NCBI RefSeq assembly: GCF_001463745.1
Contig: NZ_BBWJ01000051.1
Coordinates: 1-64,000 of the forward strand
Direction: 5' to 3'
Length of the DNA: 64,000 nt
Source of the DNA: Aureimonas sp. AU22
GTDB taxonomy: Bacteria > Pseudomonadota > Alphaproteobacteria > Rhizobiales > Rhizobiaceae
Shown here piece by piece: positions 19,106 through 28,681 of the stretch. The notes beneath the pieces were generated by a model. It was not told where the DNA came from. It searched no databases and saw nothing but the letters and a program-made list of their open reading frames with translations. The number at the start of each line of letters is the position of its first letter. Positions within the stretch are counted from its first letter, which is position 1. A program made the position numbers and the translations under genes.

Positions 19106-19308
19106 ATTCAGTCTCTCTCGGCTAGACGCGGAACCGAACGACCAACCGGGCCGCCTGTCTCCGCGCGAATGGTTTCAGCGTGAAGCCGCCGAGCCGAACG
19201 AAACCGAGCGGCAAGGCGTGAAAGGCCGCACCGGAACGATGCCGCCTGAAATCTGGCGCGCTTATAGGCGCAAGCACCTGCCGCGTCAACGGTTGCGCCA
19301 CCGGGACC

Positions 19309-20082
19309 TCAGCGGTGGCGGAAGCCGGGTTTGCGCTTCTCGATGAAGGCGGCCATGCCCTCCGACTGATCCTCCAGCGCGAAGGCGGCGGCAAACAAGC
19401 GTCGCTCGGCGCGAAGGCCCTCCGTCAGCGTCGTGTCGAAGGCCCTCGTGATCGCCTCCTTCGTCATCATCGCGGCCGGCAGGGAGAAGCCCGCGATGGT
19501 CTCGGCCGCCTTCTGCGCCTCCGCCAGAAGCTCGGCGTCGGGCACGACGCGCGCGACGAGCCCGGAGCGCTCGGCCTCTCCGGCGTCCATCATGCGGCCG
19601 GTGAGGCAGAGGTCCATGGTCTTCGCCTTGCCGATGGCGCGGGCCATGCGCTGCGTGCCGCCCATGCCGGGCAGAACGCCGAGCGTGATCTCGGGCTGGC
19701 CGAACTTGGCCGATTCGGCGGCGATGATGAAGTCGCACATCATCGCGACCTCGCAGCCGCCGCCGAGCGCATAGCCGGCGACCGCCGCGATCATCGGCTT
19801 GCGGGCGCTCGCGAACCGGTCCCAGCCGCTGGCGAAGTCGGAGAGATAGGCCTCGGCGAAGCCGAAGGGCTGCATCTCCTTGATGTCGGCGCCGGCGGCG
19901 AAGGCGCGCTCGGACCCCGTCAGCACCATGGCGCCGATCTCGGGGTCGGCAGCGAAGGCGTCGGACGCATGGAGGAGTTCGGTGAGGACCTGGCTGTTCA
20001 GGGCGTTCAACGCCTTCGGACGATCGATGGTCATCCAGCCGACCCGGCCGCGACGGTCCACCTTGATGCTCGTGTAGTCCAT
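19309..20082 (-). CDS. Enoyl-CoA hydratase
   Basis: The 257-residue crotonase-fold enzyme hydrates trans-2-enoyl-CoA. It has the oxyanion-hole segments [10 protein letters not shown] (about 65-74) and [15 protein letters not shown] (about 100-114) and the two catalytic glutamates in GGCEV and [11 protein letters not shown], as in short-chain enoyl-CoA hydratase. The start at 20082 ([12 protein letters not shown]) is supported by family alignment. Stand-alone gene; probably beta-oxidation. Confidence 0.9.
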   Translation of the reverse strand: MDYTSIKVDRRGRVGWMTIDRPKALNALNSQVLTELLHASDAFAADPEIGAMVLTGSERAFAAGADIKEMQPFGFAEAYLSDFASGWDRFASARKPMIAAVAGYALGGGCEVAMMCDFIIAAESAKFGQPEITLGVLPGMGGTQRMARAIGKAKTMDLCLTGRMMDAGEAERSGLVARVVPDAELLAEAQKAAETIAGFSLPAAMMTKEAITRAFDTTLTEGLRAERRLFAAAFALEDQSEGMAAFIEKRKPGFRHR

Positions 20083-20140
20083 GCCCGTCCTCCCGTTGTG
20101 CCGCAAAGGATAGGGGCGGGCGGGCGGTCCGCCAAGCGGC

Positions 20141-20479
20141 TCAGGCGCCGCCGGCCGTCCGCTCCGCCGTGGAGAGGGCCGCGAACCAGTCGGCATAGGG
20201 CGTGTTCTTTGGCGCGAAGCGCGTCCAGTCGCGCGCCCCGTCGGTCCACCAGACGGGACCGCGCTCGCCGAGCGCCTGCTTGGCGGCGTCGACGCCCCGG
20301 CGCGCCGCGCGCCGCTCGGCGTCCGTGCCCGCATCGCGGACCGCACGCCGCGCGTCCATCAGCGCATGCACGGCCGCCTCGCGCTCGCGCTCGCCGAGCG
20401 CCGGATCGGAGCAGCGCCAGAGCCGCCCCTTGGCGACGAAGTAGCGGCCGTCCGGCGTGCGCGGGTAGTCGGCGCTCAC
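20141..20479 (-). CDS. Conserved hypothetical protein next to mutM
   Basis: The 112-residue soluble protein has a [11 protein letters not shown]...GRLWR opening, followed by a helical Arg/Ala-rich middle and a Trp-rich end ([17 protein letters not shown]). Small proteins with this opening occur in many alphaproteobacteria but have no assigned function. It begins with GTG at 20479, overlapping the mutM stop by four bases (GTGA), so it is translationally coupled to mutM. No known domain is visible. Confidence 0.72.
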   Translation of the reverse strand: MSADYPRTPDGRYFVAKGRLWRCSDPALGEREREAAVHALMDARRAVRDAGTDAERRAARRGVDAAKQALGERGPVWWTDGARDWTRFAPKNTPYADWFAALSTAERTAGGA

Positions 20480-21375
20480 CTCTGGCAGACCGGGCAGAAG
20501 AACGTGGAGCGGCCGGACTGGACGATCCGCTGGACAATGCCGCGGCAAGCCTCGCGTCGGCAGGGCTCGCCCTCGCGGTCGTAGACCTGGAAACGGTGCT
20601 GGAAGTAGCCGAGCGCGCCGTCTGCCTGCCGGTAGTCGCGCAAGGTCGAGCCGCCGGCCTCGATCGCGTCGGCGATGGTTTCGCGAATATGCAGCGCCAG
20701 TGCCTCGAGGCGCTGGGTCGGCCGCCCGTCGGCGCGCACCAGTGTGCCAGCCATGCGGCGCGGCGACAGGCGGGCGCGCCACAAGGCCTCGCAGACATAG
20801 ATGTTGCCAAGGCCCGCGATGATCGTCTGGTCGAGAAGCGCGGCCTTCAGCGGTGCCGCCTTGCCCTTGACGCGCGGCGCCAACGCCTCGCCGGAAAGCG
20901 CGTTGCCCGTCGGCTCGATTCCCAGAGCCCGGAAATGGGGATGCGTATCGCGCTGGGCCGCCTCGATCAGGCTCATGTAGCCGAAGCGCCGGGGGTCGTT
21001 GAAGACGATGCGCGCGGCGGGCGTGTCGAGGTGAAAGAGGACGTGGTCGTGCAGCCGGTCCTCGGAGCGCGCGAGATGGAAGGCGGCACTCGCCACGGGC
21101 TCGCCGCCTCCCGCCCCCTCGATTCCCTCGATTCGGAACGAGCCGGACATGCCGAGATGCATGGCGAGCACGAGGTCGCCCTCGATCTCGGCGAGAAGAT
21201 ACTTCGCCCGGCGTCCGAGCGACAGGATGCGCCGGCCCTCCAGGCGCGCGGCGAAGCGTTCGGGCAGCGGAAAGCGCAGGGCGTCTCGCCGCGTCTCGAC
21301 GCGGGCGATGCGCGCACCCTCCATCACCGGCGCCAGGCCGCGGCGGACGGTCTCGACCTCTGGCAATTCGGGCAT
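20476..21375 (-). CDS. mutM: Formamidopyrimidine-DNA glycosylase
   Basis: MutM (Fpg) removes 8-oxoguanine and ring-opened purines and nicks the site. The 299-residue protein has the required N-terminal MPELPEVE (Pro nucleophile, catalytic Glu), the helix-two-turn-helix ([19 protein letters not shown]) and a C-terminal four-cysteine zinc finger ending [10 protein letters not shown]. Transcribed away from ubiE, with a downstream overlapping small gene. Confidence 0.95.
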   Translation of the reverse strand: MPELPEVETVRRGLAPVMEGARIARVETRRDALRFPLPERFAARLEGRRILSLGRRAKYLLAEIEGDLVLAMHLGMSGSFRIEGIEGAGGGEPVASAAFHLARSEDRLHDHVLFHLDTPAARIVFNDPRRFGYMSLIEAAQRDTHPHFRALGIEPTGNALSGEALAPRVKGKAAPLKAALLDQTIIAGLGNIYVCEALWRARLSPRRMAGTLVRADGRPTQRLEALALHIRETIADAIEAGGSTLRDYRQADGALGYFQHRFQVYDREGEPCRREACRGIVQRIVQSGRSTFFCPVCQR

Positions 21376-21517
21376 CGCTGCTTATCATCTCCTCGTCGAG
21401 CGCGCCGCCATGTTGCGGACGCGGCACAAGACATGGCGCGCCTGGACCCGTTCCGCTATGGGTCGCCCGCCTGGGGGCGCGCCGGTCGCGGCTCCGAACA
21501 TCGAGAGGTCGATCAGC

Positions 21518-22297
21518 ATGTCGCGAACCCGCGTCGGCGCAACGGAGGGCATGGAAACCTCCTACGGATTCGAGACGGTCTCGGGCCGCGAGGAGAAGCA
21601 GGCCCGCGTGAACGAGGTGTTTCACCGCGTCGCCTCCAACTACGACCTGATGAACGACCTGATGTCGGGCGGCATGCACCGCCTCTGGAAGGACGCGATG
21701 GTGCAGTGGCTCGCGCCCTCGCGCCGCCCGGGCTGGCGCTTCCTGGATGTTGCCGGCGGCACGGGCGACGTCGCCTTCCGCATCGTGGAGGCCTCGCGCG
21801 GGGCCGCAAGGGGCACCGTCCTCGACATCAACGCCTCGATGCTGGGCGTCGGGGCCGAGCGTGCGGAAAAGCGCGGCCTTTCGGGAAACCTCACCTTCGT
21901 GGAAGGCAATGCCGAGGACCTGAAGCTCGAGGACGACGGCTTCGACGCCTACACGATCGCGTTCGGCATCCGCAACGTGCCGCGCATCGACCTGGCGCTG
22001 GCGGAAGCCTACCGCGTCCTGAAGCCCGGCGGGCGCTTCCTGTGCCTCGAATTCTCCGAGGTCGACCTGCCGGTCCTCGACAAGGTCTACGATCTCTGGA
22101 GCTTCAAGGCGATCCCGGCCATCGGCGGGGCGGTCGCCCGGGATCGCGAGTCCTACGAGTATCTCGTGGAATCGATCCGTCGCTTCCCCAACCAGTCGAA
22201 TTTCGAGGCGGCGATCCGGCGCGCCGGCTTCGAGCGCGTGACGCACCGCAACCTGACCGGGGGCATCGCCGCCATCCATTCGGGCTGGAAGCTCTGA
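21518..22297 (+). CDS. ubiE: Ubiquinone/menaquinone C-methyltransferase UbiE
   Basis: UbiE methylates C2 of the ubiquinone ring using S-adenosylmethionine. The 259-residue protein has motif [15 protein letters not shown], the signature [17 protein letters not shown] and [13 protein letters not shown]. The start at 21518 ([11 protein letters not shown]) is chosen by length; an ATG at 21551 is an alternative. First gene of ubiE-ubiB, with ubiB starting two bases after its stop. Confidence 0.94.
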   Translation: MSRTRVGATEGMETSYGFETVSGREEKQARVNEVFHRVASNYDLMNDLMSGGMHRLWKDAMVQWLAPSRRPGWRFLDVAGGTGDVAFRIVEASRGAARGTVLDINASMLGVGAERAEKRGLSGNLTFVEGNAEDLKLEDDGFDAYTIAFGIRNVPRIDLALAEAYRVLKPGGRFLCLEFSEVDLPVLDKVYDLWSFKAIPAIGGAVARDRESYEYLVESIRRFPNQSNFEAAIRRAGFERVTHRNLTGGIAAIHSGWKL

Positions 22298-22299
22298 GG

Positions 22300-23886
22300 T
22301 TGAGCAATCCCGTCACCGGCACGATCGCGCTGATCCGGGCGGTCTACATCCTGGCGCGCGAGGGCGTCGTCTCGGCCCTGCCGGCCGAGGGCCTGCCACC
22401 GATGGCGAGCCTCGCGCACCGTCTCGCGGGCCTCATGGCCCGGCGCTCGGCCACCCGCCGGGCGCGCTCGGAGCGCCTGTCCCATGCGCTCAACCGGCTG
22501 GGGCCGTCCTATGTAAAGCTCGGCCAGTTCCTGGCGACGCGCCCCGACATCGTCGGCACGGAGATCGCGCTGGAGCTGAGCCAGCTTCAGGACAAGGTGC
22601 CGCCGTTCCCGCGCGAGCAAGCCATCCGCGACATCGAGGTGACGCTCGGCCGGCGGATCGACGACCTCTTCGTCGAGTTCGGCGAGGTGGTCGGAGCGGC
22701 CTCCATCGCGCAGGTCCACAAGGCCCGCGTCCTGACCCGCGAGGGCTCCTATCGCGACGTCGCGGTCAAGGTCATCCGGCCGGGCGTGCGCGTGCGCTTC
22801 CGGCGCGAGCTCGAGGCCTTCGCCTTCATCGCCTGGGTCCTGGAGAAGGTCGTGCGCTCGTCCCGGCGCCTGCGGCCCGTCGCCGTGGTGGAGACGCTCG
22901 CCCAGTCGACCCGCATCGAGATGGACCTGCGCCTGGAGGCGGCCGCCTCGTCGGAGATGGCCGACAACGTGGCGGAGGATCCGCATTTTCGCGTGCCCGG
23001 CATCGACTGGGAGCGCACGGGCCGCGACGTCCTCACGATGGAGTGGATCGACGGCATCAAGATGAACGACGTCGCCGCCGTTGCCGCTGCGGGCCACGAC
23101 CTGCCGCGCCTCGGCGTCAATCTCGTCCAGTCCTTCCTGCGCCATTCGATGCGCGACGGCTTCTTCCACGCCGACATGCATCCGGGAAACCTCTTCGTGG
23201 TGCCCGACGGCACGATCGTGGCGGTCGATCTGGGCATCGTCGGGCGCCTGACGGCGGACTCGCGCCGTTTCCTGGCGGAGATCCTCTACGGCTTCATCCG
23301 GCGCGACTACCAGCGCGTCGCCGAGGTGCATTTCGAAGCGGGCTACGTGCCCCGCACGCAGGACGTCCTGTCCTTCGCACAGGCCCTGCGGGCGATCGGC
23401 GAGCCGATCCACGGCCAGCCGGCCGAGACCATCTCGATGGCCCATCTCCTGACCCTCCTCTTCGAGGTGACGGAGCTCTTCGACATGCAGGCTCGACCCG
23501 AGCTGGTTCTTCTGCAGAAGACCATGGTGGTGGTGGAGGGTGTCGCGCGATCCTACGACCCCCGCTTCAACATGTGGGAGGCGGCGGAGCCCGTTGTCAC
23601 GGACTACATCGTCTCCGAGCTCGGCCCCGCCGCCAAGCTCCGCGACGCCAAGCGGGGGCTCGAGGCGATCGGCCGGGTGATCCACCGCTTCCCGGATTTC
23701 GCCGCGGGACTGGAGGTCTTCGCCAACAACATGCCGGACCTCATCGAGAACGGCATCCACATCAACGACGACGACCTGATGGAACTCGCCAAGGAGTCGC
23801 GCACCGGCCTCATCATCAGCCACGTCGCGCAGATCGCCTCGGCGGTCGCGCTGGTGGTCATCGCCTGGCAGCTGACCTTCGGGTAG
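22300..23886 (+). CDS. ubiB: ABC1/UbiB-family atypical kinase for ubiquinone synthesis
   Basis: The 528-residue protein has the KxGQ motif YVKLGQFLATRPD (about 65-77), the Ala-rich loop GAASIAQVHKAR, the catalytic HADMHPGNLFV and VDLGIVGRL, and a C-terminal membrane helix (QIASAVALVVIAWQ). UbiB is an ATPase needed for ubiquinone synthesis at the membrane. The likely start is TTG 22300, which gives (M)SNPVTGT as in homologues and places it two bases after ubiE; no ATG is suitably placed. Confidence 0.92.
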   Translation: MSNPVTGTIALIRAVYILAREGVVSALPAEGLPPMASLAHRLAGLMARRSATRRARSERLSHALNRLGPSYVKLGQFLATRPDIVGTEIALELSQLQDKVPPFPREQAIRDIEVTLGRRIDDLFVEFGEVVGAASIAQVHKARVLTREGSYRDVAVKVIRPGVRVRFRRELEAFAFIAWVLEKVVRSSRRLRPVAVVETLAQSTRIEMDLRLEAAASSEMADNVAEDPHFRVPGIDWERTGRDVLTMEWIDGIKMNDVAAVAAAGHDLPRLGVNLVQSFLRHSMRDGFFHADMHPGNLFVVPDGTIVAVDLGIVGRLTADSRRFLAEILYGFIRRDYQRVAEVHFEAGYVPRTQDVLSFAQALRAIGEPIHGQPAETISMAHLLTLLFEVTELFDMQARPELVLLQKTMVVVEGVARSYDPRFNMWEAAEPVVTDYIVSELGPAAKLRDAKRGLEAIGRVIHRFPDFAAGLEVFANNMPDLIENGIHINDDDLMELAKESRTGLIISHVAQIASAVALVVIAWQLTFG

Positions 23887-23953
23887 AGGGCAGGGTGATT
23901 GCATTGCGATCACAGGTTTGGCGTCGTACCTTCGGTTGAGAAAGAGTTCTGCG

Positions 23954-24235
23954 ATGGCCAATTTGACGGTTCGCAACATCGAGGACGACGTAAAGTCTGC
24001 TCTACGCCTGCGAGCGGCACGCAAGGGCGTTTCGGTGGAAAGCGAGGTGCGCGACATCCTGCGTGCGGCGGCGCGCGAGGAGACAAGTCTCCCACCCGAA
24101 AGCGAAGCCGAGCGAAAGGCGCGCGTCGCTCGTATCCTTGCCCTCGGCAGGCCGCCTTTGAAGTCATTCGATCTCAAAGCCTTTTCGGACGAACTGTCGG
24201 CCCCTTCGGAAGGGTTGCCGGACGGTTCGGAGTGA
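23954..24235 (+). CDS. vapB: Antitoxin, ribbon-helix-helix type (VapB/FitA-like)
   Basis: The 93-residue protein starts MANLTVRNIEDDVKSALRLR, the ribbon-helix-helix DNA-binding fold of FitA/VapB antitoxins, followed by a charged C-terminal tail that would wrap the toxin. ATG 23954 fits the family start. Its stop overlaps the toxin start by four bases. It probably neutralises the PIN toxin and represses the pair by binding its own promoter, which would lie between 23887 and 23953. Confidence 0.85.
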   Translation: MANLTVRNIEDDVKSALRLRAARKGVSVESEVRDILRAAAREETSLPPESEAERKARVARILALGRPPLKSFDLKAFSDELSAPSEGLPDGSE

Positions 24236-24639
24236 TCGTCGTAGATACGTCAGCCGTGGTGGCTATCGTCGCGGGTGAGCCGGAAGCCGAGGCCATTGCG
24301 GAGATCATGGGCTCGCGAAACGACTTCGCCATGTCGACAGGCACGAGGCTGGAACTCGGCATCGTCGCGCGTGCCAAATGGGGAGGCGAGGGCAAGGCCC
24401 GGGTCGAGGCCGTCCTGTCGGAAATGAGGATCTCCTATCCAGCCTTCGACGAACGGCAGATGCAACTCGCGACCGAAGCTCACCGGCGCTTCGGCGGCGG
24501 CACCGGCCATCCCGCCCGGCTGAACTTCGGCGACTGCTTCGCTTATGCGCTCGCCCGCGCGCTCGACGCGCCGCTCCTTTTCAAGGGCGACGACTTCGTC
24601 CACACCGACGTCCGCTCCGCCCTTCCGAGCCCGCCATGA
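24232..24639 (+). CDS. vapC: PIN-domain ribonuclease toxin VapC
   Basis: The 135-residue PIN protein starts (GTG) VIVVDTSAVVAI with the first catalytic Asp at residue 5. It also has Glu in TRLELG and Asp residues in NFGDCFAYALA and FKGDDF, so all metal ligands are present and it should be an active RNase, probably against tRNA or rRNA. GTG 24232 overlaps the antitoxin stop (GTGA), and the vapC stop overlaps the coaBC ATG (ATGA), tying the toxin into the coenzyme A operon. Confidence 0.87.
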   Translation: MIVVDTSAVVAIVAGEPEAEAIAEIMGSRNDFAMSTGTRLELGIVARAKWGGEGKARVEAVLSEMRISYPAFDERQMQLATEAHRRFGGGTGHPARLNFGDCFAYALARALDAPLLFKGDDFVHTDVRSALPSPP

Positions 24640-25847
24640 CCCTTGCCGAAAAGCACATCCTTCTCGTCATCGGCGGCGGCATCGCAGCCTACAAGTGCCT
24701 CGACCTCATTCGCCGCCTGCGCGAACGGGGGGCGAAGGTGACGCCGGTGATGACGAGGGCCGCGGGCGAGTTCGTCACGCCCTTGTCGGTCGGAGCGCTC
24801 GCCGGCACCAAGGTCTACGGCGAACTCTTCGACCGCGACGACGAGCATGACGTCGGCCATATCCGGCTCGCGCGATCCGCCGACCTCGTGATCGTCGCCC
24901 CGGCCAGCGCGACGCGCATGGCCAAGATGGCTGCGGGGATCGGCGACGATCTGGCCGGCGCGGTTCTGCTCGCGACCCGCGCGCCCGTGCTGCTGGCGCC
25001 CGCCATGAACCCGGCCATGTGGACCCATCCCGCCACGCGCCGCAGCCTTGCGACGCTGAAAGGGGATGGCATCCGCTTCGTTGGCCCCAACCGGGGCGAG
25101 ATGGCCGAGAGCGGCGAGGCCGGCGAGGGGCGCATGGCCGAGCCGCTGGAGATCGTGGCCGCTGCGGAGGGCCTCCCGGGCGTGGCGGCGGGCCCGCTTG
25201 CCGGCCGGCACGTCCTCGTCACCTCCGGCCCGACGCACGAGCCGATCGACCCGGTGCGCTACATCGCCAACCGCTCGTCGGGACGCCAGGGCCATGCGAT
25301 CGCAGCGAGCCTTGCCCGTCTCGGCGCGCGGGTGACGCTGGTCTCCGGCCCGGTCGCGCTTCCCGATCCGGCAGGCGTTTCCACCGTTCATGTCGAGACG
25401 GCGCGCGAGATGCTGGCGGCGGTCGACGCGGCGCTTCCCGCGGACGCCGCGGTGTTCGTCGCCGCCGTCGCCGACTGGCGCACGGACGGGGACGCAGCTC
25501 ACAAGATCAAGAAGACGGAGGCCGGACCGCCGGCGCTCGCCCTGGTCGAAAATCCCGACATCCTGCGCACGGTCGGCACCGGGCCGCGCCGTCCCCGGCT
25601 CGTGGTCGGCTTCGCGGCCGAGACGCGCGATCTCCTAGAGAACGCTGCGCTGAAGCTCGCCCGCAAGGGTGCCGACCTCATCGTCGCCAACGACGTCTCG
25701 GGCGACGTGATGGGCGGAGACGCGAACACGGTGCGGCTGGTCTCGCATGCCGGCGTCGAGGAATGGCCCACGATGCCGAAGGCCGCCGTCGCCGATCGGC
25801 TGGCGCTGGACATCGCGCGCCGACTCGGGGCACTCGGGCCCGCATGA
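24636..25847 (+). CDS. coaBC: Bifunctional phosphopantothenoylcysteine decarboxylase/phosphopantothenate-cysteine ligase
   Basis: CoaBC (Dfp) makes 4'-phosphopantetheine in coenzyme A synthesis. The 403-residue protein has the FMN-binding CoaC half (GGGIAAYK, His75 in [10 protein letters not shown], Asn125 in APAMNPAMW) and the CoaB half ([23 protein letters not shown]). The substrate-recognition-loop cysteine (Cys158 in E. coli, ACGDxGxGRM) is not seen: this protein has [11 protein letters not shown] with Ser159 at that place. ATG 24636 overlaps vapC, and the stop overlaps dut. Confidence 0.93.
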   Translation: MTLAEKHILLVIGGGIAAYKCLDLIRRLRERGAKVTPVMTRAAGEFVTPLSVGALAGTKVYGELFDRDDEHDVGHIRLARSADLVIVAPASATRMAKMAAGIGDDLAGAVLLATRAPVLLAPAMNPAMWTHPATRRSLATLKGDGIRFVGPNRGEMAESGEAGEGRMAEPLEIVAAAEGLPGVAAGPLAGRHVLVTSGPTHEPIDPVRYIANRSSGRQGHAIAASLARLGARVTLVSGPVALPDPAGVSTVHVETAREMLAAVDAALPADAAVFVAAVADWRTDGDAAHKIKKTEAGPPALALVENPDILRTVGTGPRRPRLVVGFAAETRDLLENAALKLARKGADLIVANDVSGDVMGGDANTVRLVSHAGVEEWPTMPKAAVADRLALDIARRLGALGPA

Positions 25848-26296
25848 GCGCGCTTCCCACGATCGGCATCCGCCGGCTCCCGCATGCCGAGGGTCTCGAC
25901 CTTCCGGCCTATCAGTCCGCCGGAGCGGCCGGCGCCGACATCCGCGCCGCCGTCAACGAGCCGCTGGTGCTCGGCTCCATGGCGCGCGCGCTCGTGCCGA
26001 CCGGGCTGGTGATGGACATTCCCGCTGGCTGGGAGGTGCAGGTGCGGCCACGCTCGGGGCTCGCGGCGCGGCACGGCGTCACCGTCCTCAACAGCCCCGG
26101 GACCGTCGACAGCGACTACCGCGGCGAGGTGCAGGTGATCCTCGTCAATCTGGGGCCTGAGCCGTTCACCATCGCGCGCGGCGAGCGGATCGCCCAGATC
26201 GTCGTATCGCCCGTGGCTCAGGCCGCCTTCGAACCGGTGGCGGACGTCTCGTCCTCGGCGCGCGGCGCCGGAGGCTTCGGCTCCACGGGGCGCTAA
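25844..26296 (+). CDS. dut: dUTP diphosphatase
   Basis: The 150-residue trimeric dUTPase hydrolyses dUTP to dUMP. The five motifs are present: [38 protein letters not shown] and the C-terminal P-loop-like [14 protein letters not shown] 25844 overlaps the coaBC stop (ATGA). The coaBC-dut pairing is common in proteobacteria. Confidence 0.96.
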   Translation: MSALPTIGIRRLPHAEGLDLPAYQSAGAAGADIRAAVNEPLVLGSMARALVPTGLVMDIPAGWEVQVRPRSGLAARHGVTVLNSPGTVDSDYRGEVQVILVNLGPEPFTIARGERIAQIVVSPVAQAAFEPVADVSSSARGAGGFGSTGR

Positions 26297-26402
26297 AGCA
26301 TTTCCGGCGAAAGCCGGGTCGGCTTTCGCGCGCCGACGATGCGATGAACAAGGTCCCGAAGCACGTCCAGAGCACCGAATGTCACCGCGCGTGCGTCGGG
26401 CC

Positions 26403-27242
26403 TCAGCGCGACGCGATCCGGCGTGGGTCCTTGGCCTCGCGCAGGCGACGGTCCACGGCCGCGCCCTCGATCGTCGGGCCTCGGCCGAGCGCGCCGAGGC
26501 GCGTGAGTTCCACACGGTTCCGTCCGGTGCGCTTGGCCTGGTAGAGATTGGCGTCCGCCATCTTGTAGAGCGCGGGGAAGGCCACAGGCCCGCGGAACGC
26601 GATGCCGCCGGCAGAGATCGACAGCCGCGTCCGGCGGTCCGCCGGGCCGACCTCGATGCGCGCGATCGCCATGCGCAGGCGCTCCGCCACGATCCGCGCC
26701 TCCTCCAGTCCCGCGTCTTTCAGGAGGATCGCGAACTCCTCGCCGCCGAGCCGGCCGACGAGGTCGTCCTGGCGCACCGAGCGCCGGAGCGTCGCGGCGA
26801 TGGCGGTCAGCGCCTCGTCGCCGACATGGTGGCCGAGGCGGTCGTTGATCTTCTTGAAATGGTCGGCGTCGAGGATCAGCAGCGTGTGGTGGACCGCGTC
26901 TCGCGCGCGACGCCGTCCCGTCGCGCCGATCTCCGCCTCGGCGGCGCGCTTGAAGGCGGTGCGGTTGAGCACCTGCGTCAGGCCGTCGCGCGTTGCCGCA
27001 TGGTGAAGCCGCGCGTTCTGTCGCCGCAGACGCGAGATGCGAAGCGCCGCATAGACCTGGAGCGGGAGGGCACAGCCGAACAGCGCGAGGAGACAGAACA
27101 GGAGCGTGGCGCGCGTGGCGGGAAGCGCGAACCCATCGAAAGCATAGAAGGCGGCGATCACCATCACCGCACCCATGGTGAGGGTCAGCCCGAGAAGCTC
27201 CAGGGAGAAGCGCACGAGGTCGTCGATGGAGGTCTGTCGCAT
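26403..27242 (-). CDS. Membrane-bound diguanylate cyclase (GGDEF)
   Basis: The 279-residue protein has two transmembrane helices (about 13-33 and 42-65) and one GGDEF domain. The active motif is RLGGEEFAIL, which keeps the catalytic pattern with GGEEF. An RxxD inhibitory site (RQDD) lies five residues before it, so feedback inhibition by c-di-GMP is expected. LDADHFKKINDRLGHHVGD is the metal and GTP-binding stretch. There is no periplasmic sensor domain. Divergent from cysK. Confidence 0.9.
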   Translation of the reverse strand: MRQTSIDDLVRFSLELLGLTLTMGAVMVIAAFYAFDGFALPATRATLLFCLLALFGCALPLQVYAALRISRLRRQNARLHHAATRDGLTQVLNRTAFKRAAEAEIGATGRRRARDAVHHTLLILDADHFKKINDRLGHHVGDEALTAIAATLRRSVRQDDLVGRLGGEEFAILLKDAGLEEARIVAERLRMAIARIEVGPADRRTRLSISAGGIAFRGPVAFPALYKMADANLYQAKRTGRNRVELTRLGALGRGPTIEGAAVDRRLREAKDPRRIASR

Positions 27243-27430
27243 GGCATCCGCGGCTGAAGCACTGGCGGCCCAAACTGACGCCTCCGCCTTGCCGTTGGAT
27301 GAAGCCGTTCGATCGCATTTGTACGACCCTGTTGCGCCCCGCTCGCGGCCCGGCCGAAGATCATTCCTCGACGCAGGCCTGCAGGGGCACAATATTGCCC
27401 GAACGGGCCGTCCGCGCCGGGCAGGAGTGC

Positions 27431-27460
27431 TTGGGTTGCGGGCATCGTTCGCTCTAGACT
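27431..27460 (+). promoter_or_regulatory. Probable cysK promoter
   Basis: TTGGGT (27431-27436) and TAGACT (27455-27460) are separated by 18 bases, 55 bases upstream of the cysK start; AAGGAGG at about 27500 is the ribosome binding site. Confidence 0.35.
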
Positions 27461-27515
27461 GACTCCACGGACGCGGCAGCGCGGCAGGAACCCGAGAGAA
27501 GGAGGCGCGAGATCC

Positions 27516-28544
27516 ATGGACAATCCCGCCAACGAGACGACCGCCCGCACCCATGGCCGGGGACGGATCTACGATTCCATTCTCGACACGATCGGCGATA
27601 CGCCGCTGGTGCGCCTCGACAAGCTGGCACGGGAGAAGGGCGTGAAGGCCCATCTCGTCGCCAAGCTGGAATTCTTCAACCCGATCGCATCGGTGAAGGA
27701 CCGGATCGGCGTCGCCATGCTGGAGGCGCTGGAAGCGGCCGGCACGATCCAGCCGGGGCGCAACACGCTGATCGAGCCGACGTCCGGCAATACGGGCATC
27801 GCGCTGGCCTTCGCGGCCGCCGCCAAGGGCTACCAGCTCATCCTCACCATGCCTGACACGATGTCGATCGAGCGGCGCAAGATGCTGCGGCTCCTCGGTG
27901 CCGAACTGGTGCTGACGGAAGGCGCGAGGGGCATGAAGGGCGCGATCGCCAAGGCGGAGGAACTGCGGGCCGAGATCCCGAACGCGGTCATTCCGCAGCA
28001 GTTCGAGAATCCGGCCAACCCGCAGATCCACCGCGTGACGACCGCCGAGGAGATCTGGAACGACACGGCCGGCGGCGTCGACATCCTCGTGTCCGGCATC
28101 GGCACGGGCGGCACGATCACGGGCACGGGCCAGGTGTTGAAGAGCCGCAAGCCCGGCGTGCAGGTCGTCGCCGTCGAGCCCGAGGCCTCGCCGGTCCTGT
28201 CGGGCGGCTCGCCCGGTCCCCACAAGATCCAGGGCATCGGCGCGGGCTTCGCGCCGCCGATCCTCGACCGCGAGATCTACGACGAGGTGGTCACGGTCTC
28301 CAACGACGAGAGCTTCGAGACCGCGCGTCTCGTGGCGCGTCTCGAGGGCGTGCCGGTCGGCATCTCGTCCGGCGCGGCGCTCGCTGCCGCGATCAAGGTC
28401 GGCCAGCGCGAGGAGAACGCCGGCAAGACGATCGTCGTCATCATCCCGTCCTTTGCCGAGCGCTATCTGTCGACCGCCCTCTTCGAGGGGCTGGTGGACG
28501 AGAGCGAGCCCAAGGAGCCGCCGCGCGGCGCACCCTCGATCTGA
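27516..28544 (+). CDS. cysK: Cysteine synthase A
   Basis: O-acetylserine sulfhydrylase makes cysteine from O-acetylserine and sulfide with PLP. The 342-residue protein has the PLP lysine in [11 protein letters not shown], the substrate loop [13 protein letters not shown] and the phosphate-binding [12 protein letters not shown]. It is about 20 residues longer than many CysK proteins owing to an N-terminal extension and a Pro/Glu-rich tail. It ends at a strong terminator. Confidence 0.93.
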   Translation: MDNPANETTARTHGRGRIYDSILDTIGDTPLVRLDKLAREKGVKAHLVAKLEFFNPIASVKDRIGVAMLEALEAAGTIQPGRNTLIEPTSGNTGIALAFAAAAKGYQLILTMPDTMSIERRKMLRLLGAELVLTEGARGMKGAIAKAEELRAEIPNAVIPQQFENPANPQIHRVTTAEEIWNDTAGGVDILVSGIGTGGTITGTGQVLKSRKPGVQVVAVEPEASPVLSGGSPGPHKIQGIGAGFAPPILDREIYDEVVTVSNDESFETARLVARLEGVPVGISSGAALAAAIKVGQREENAGKTIVVIIPSFAERYLSTALFEGLVDESEPKEPPRGAPSI

Positions 28545-28568
28545 CGGGTCGCCACGAAATGAACAAGA

Positions 28569-28597
28569 GGGCCGCCCCCGAGCGGCCCTTTTCTTTT
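28569..28597 (+). terminator. Intrinsic terminator after cysK
   Basis: GGGCCGC (28569-28575) and GCGGCCC (28582-28588) form a 7-bp stem with a six-base loop, followed by TTTTCTTTT. Confidence 0.85.
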
Positions 28598-28681
28598 GGG
28601 CCGTGTGTCCCTTGTTAGGAGGGCGCTGCGGGGAGGCAGTGCTTCGCCCGACCCAAGCTTCGCACAGCCCGGACGCATCGC

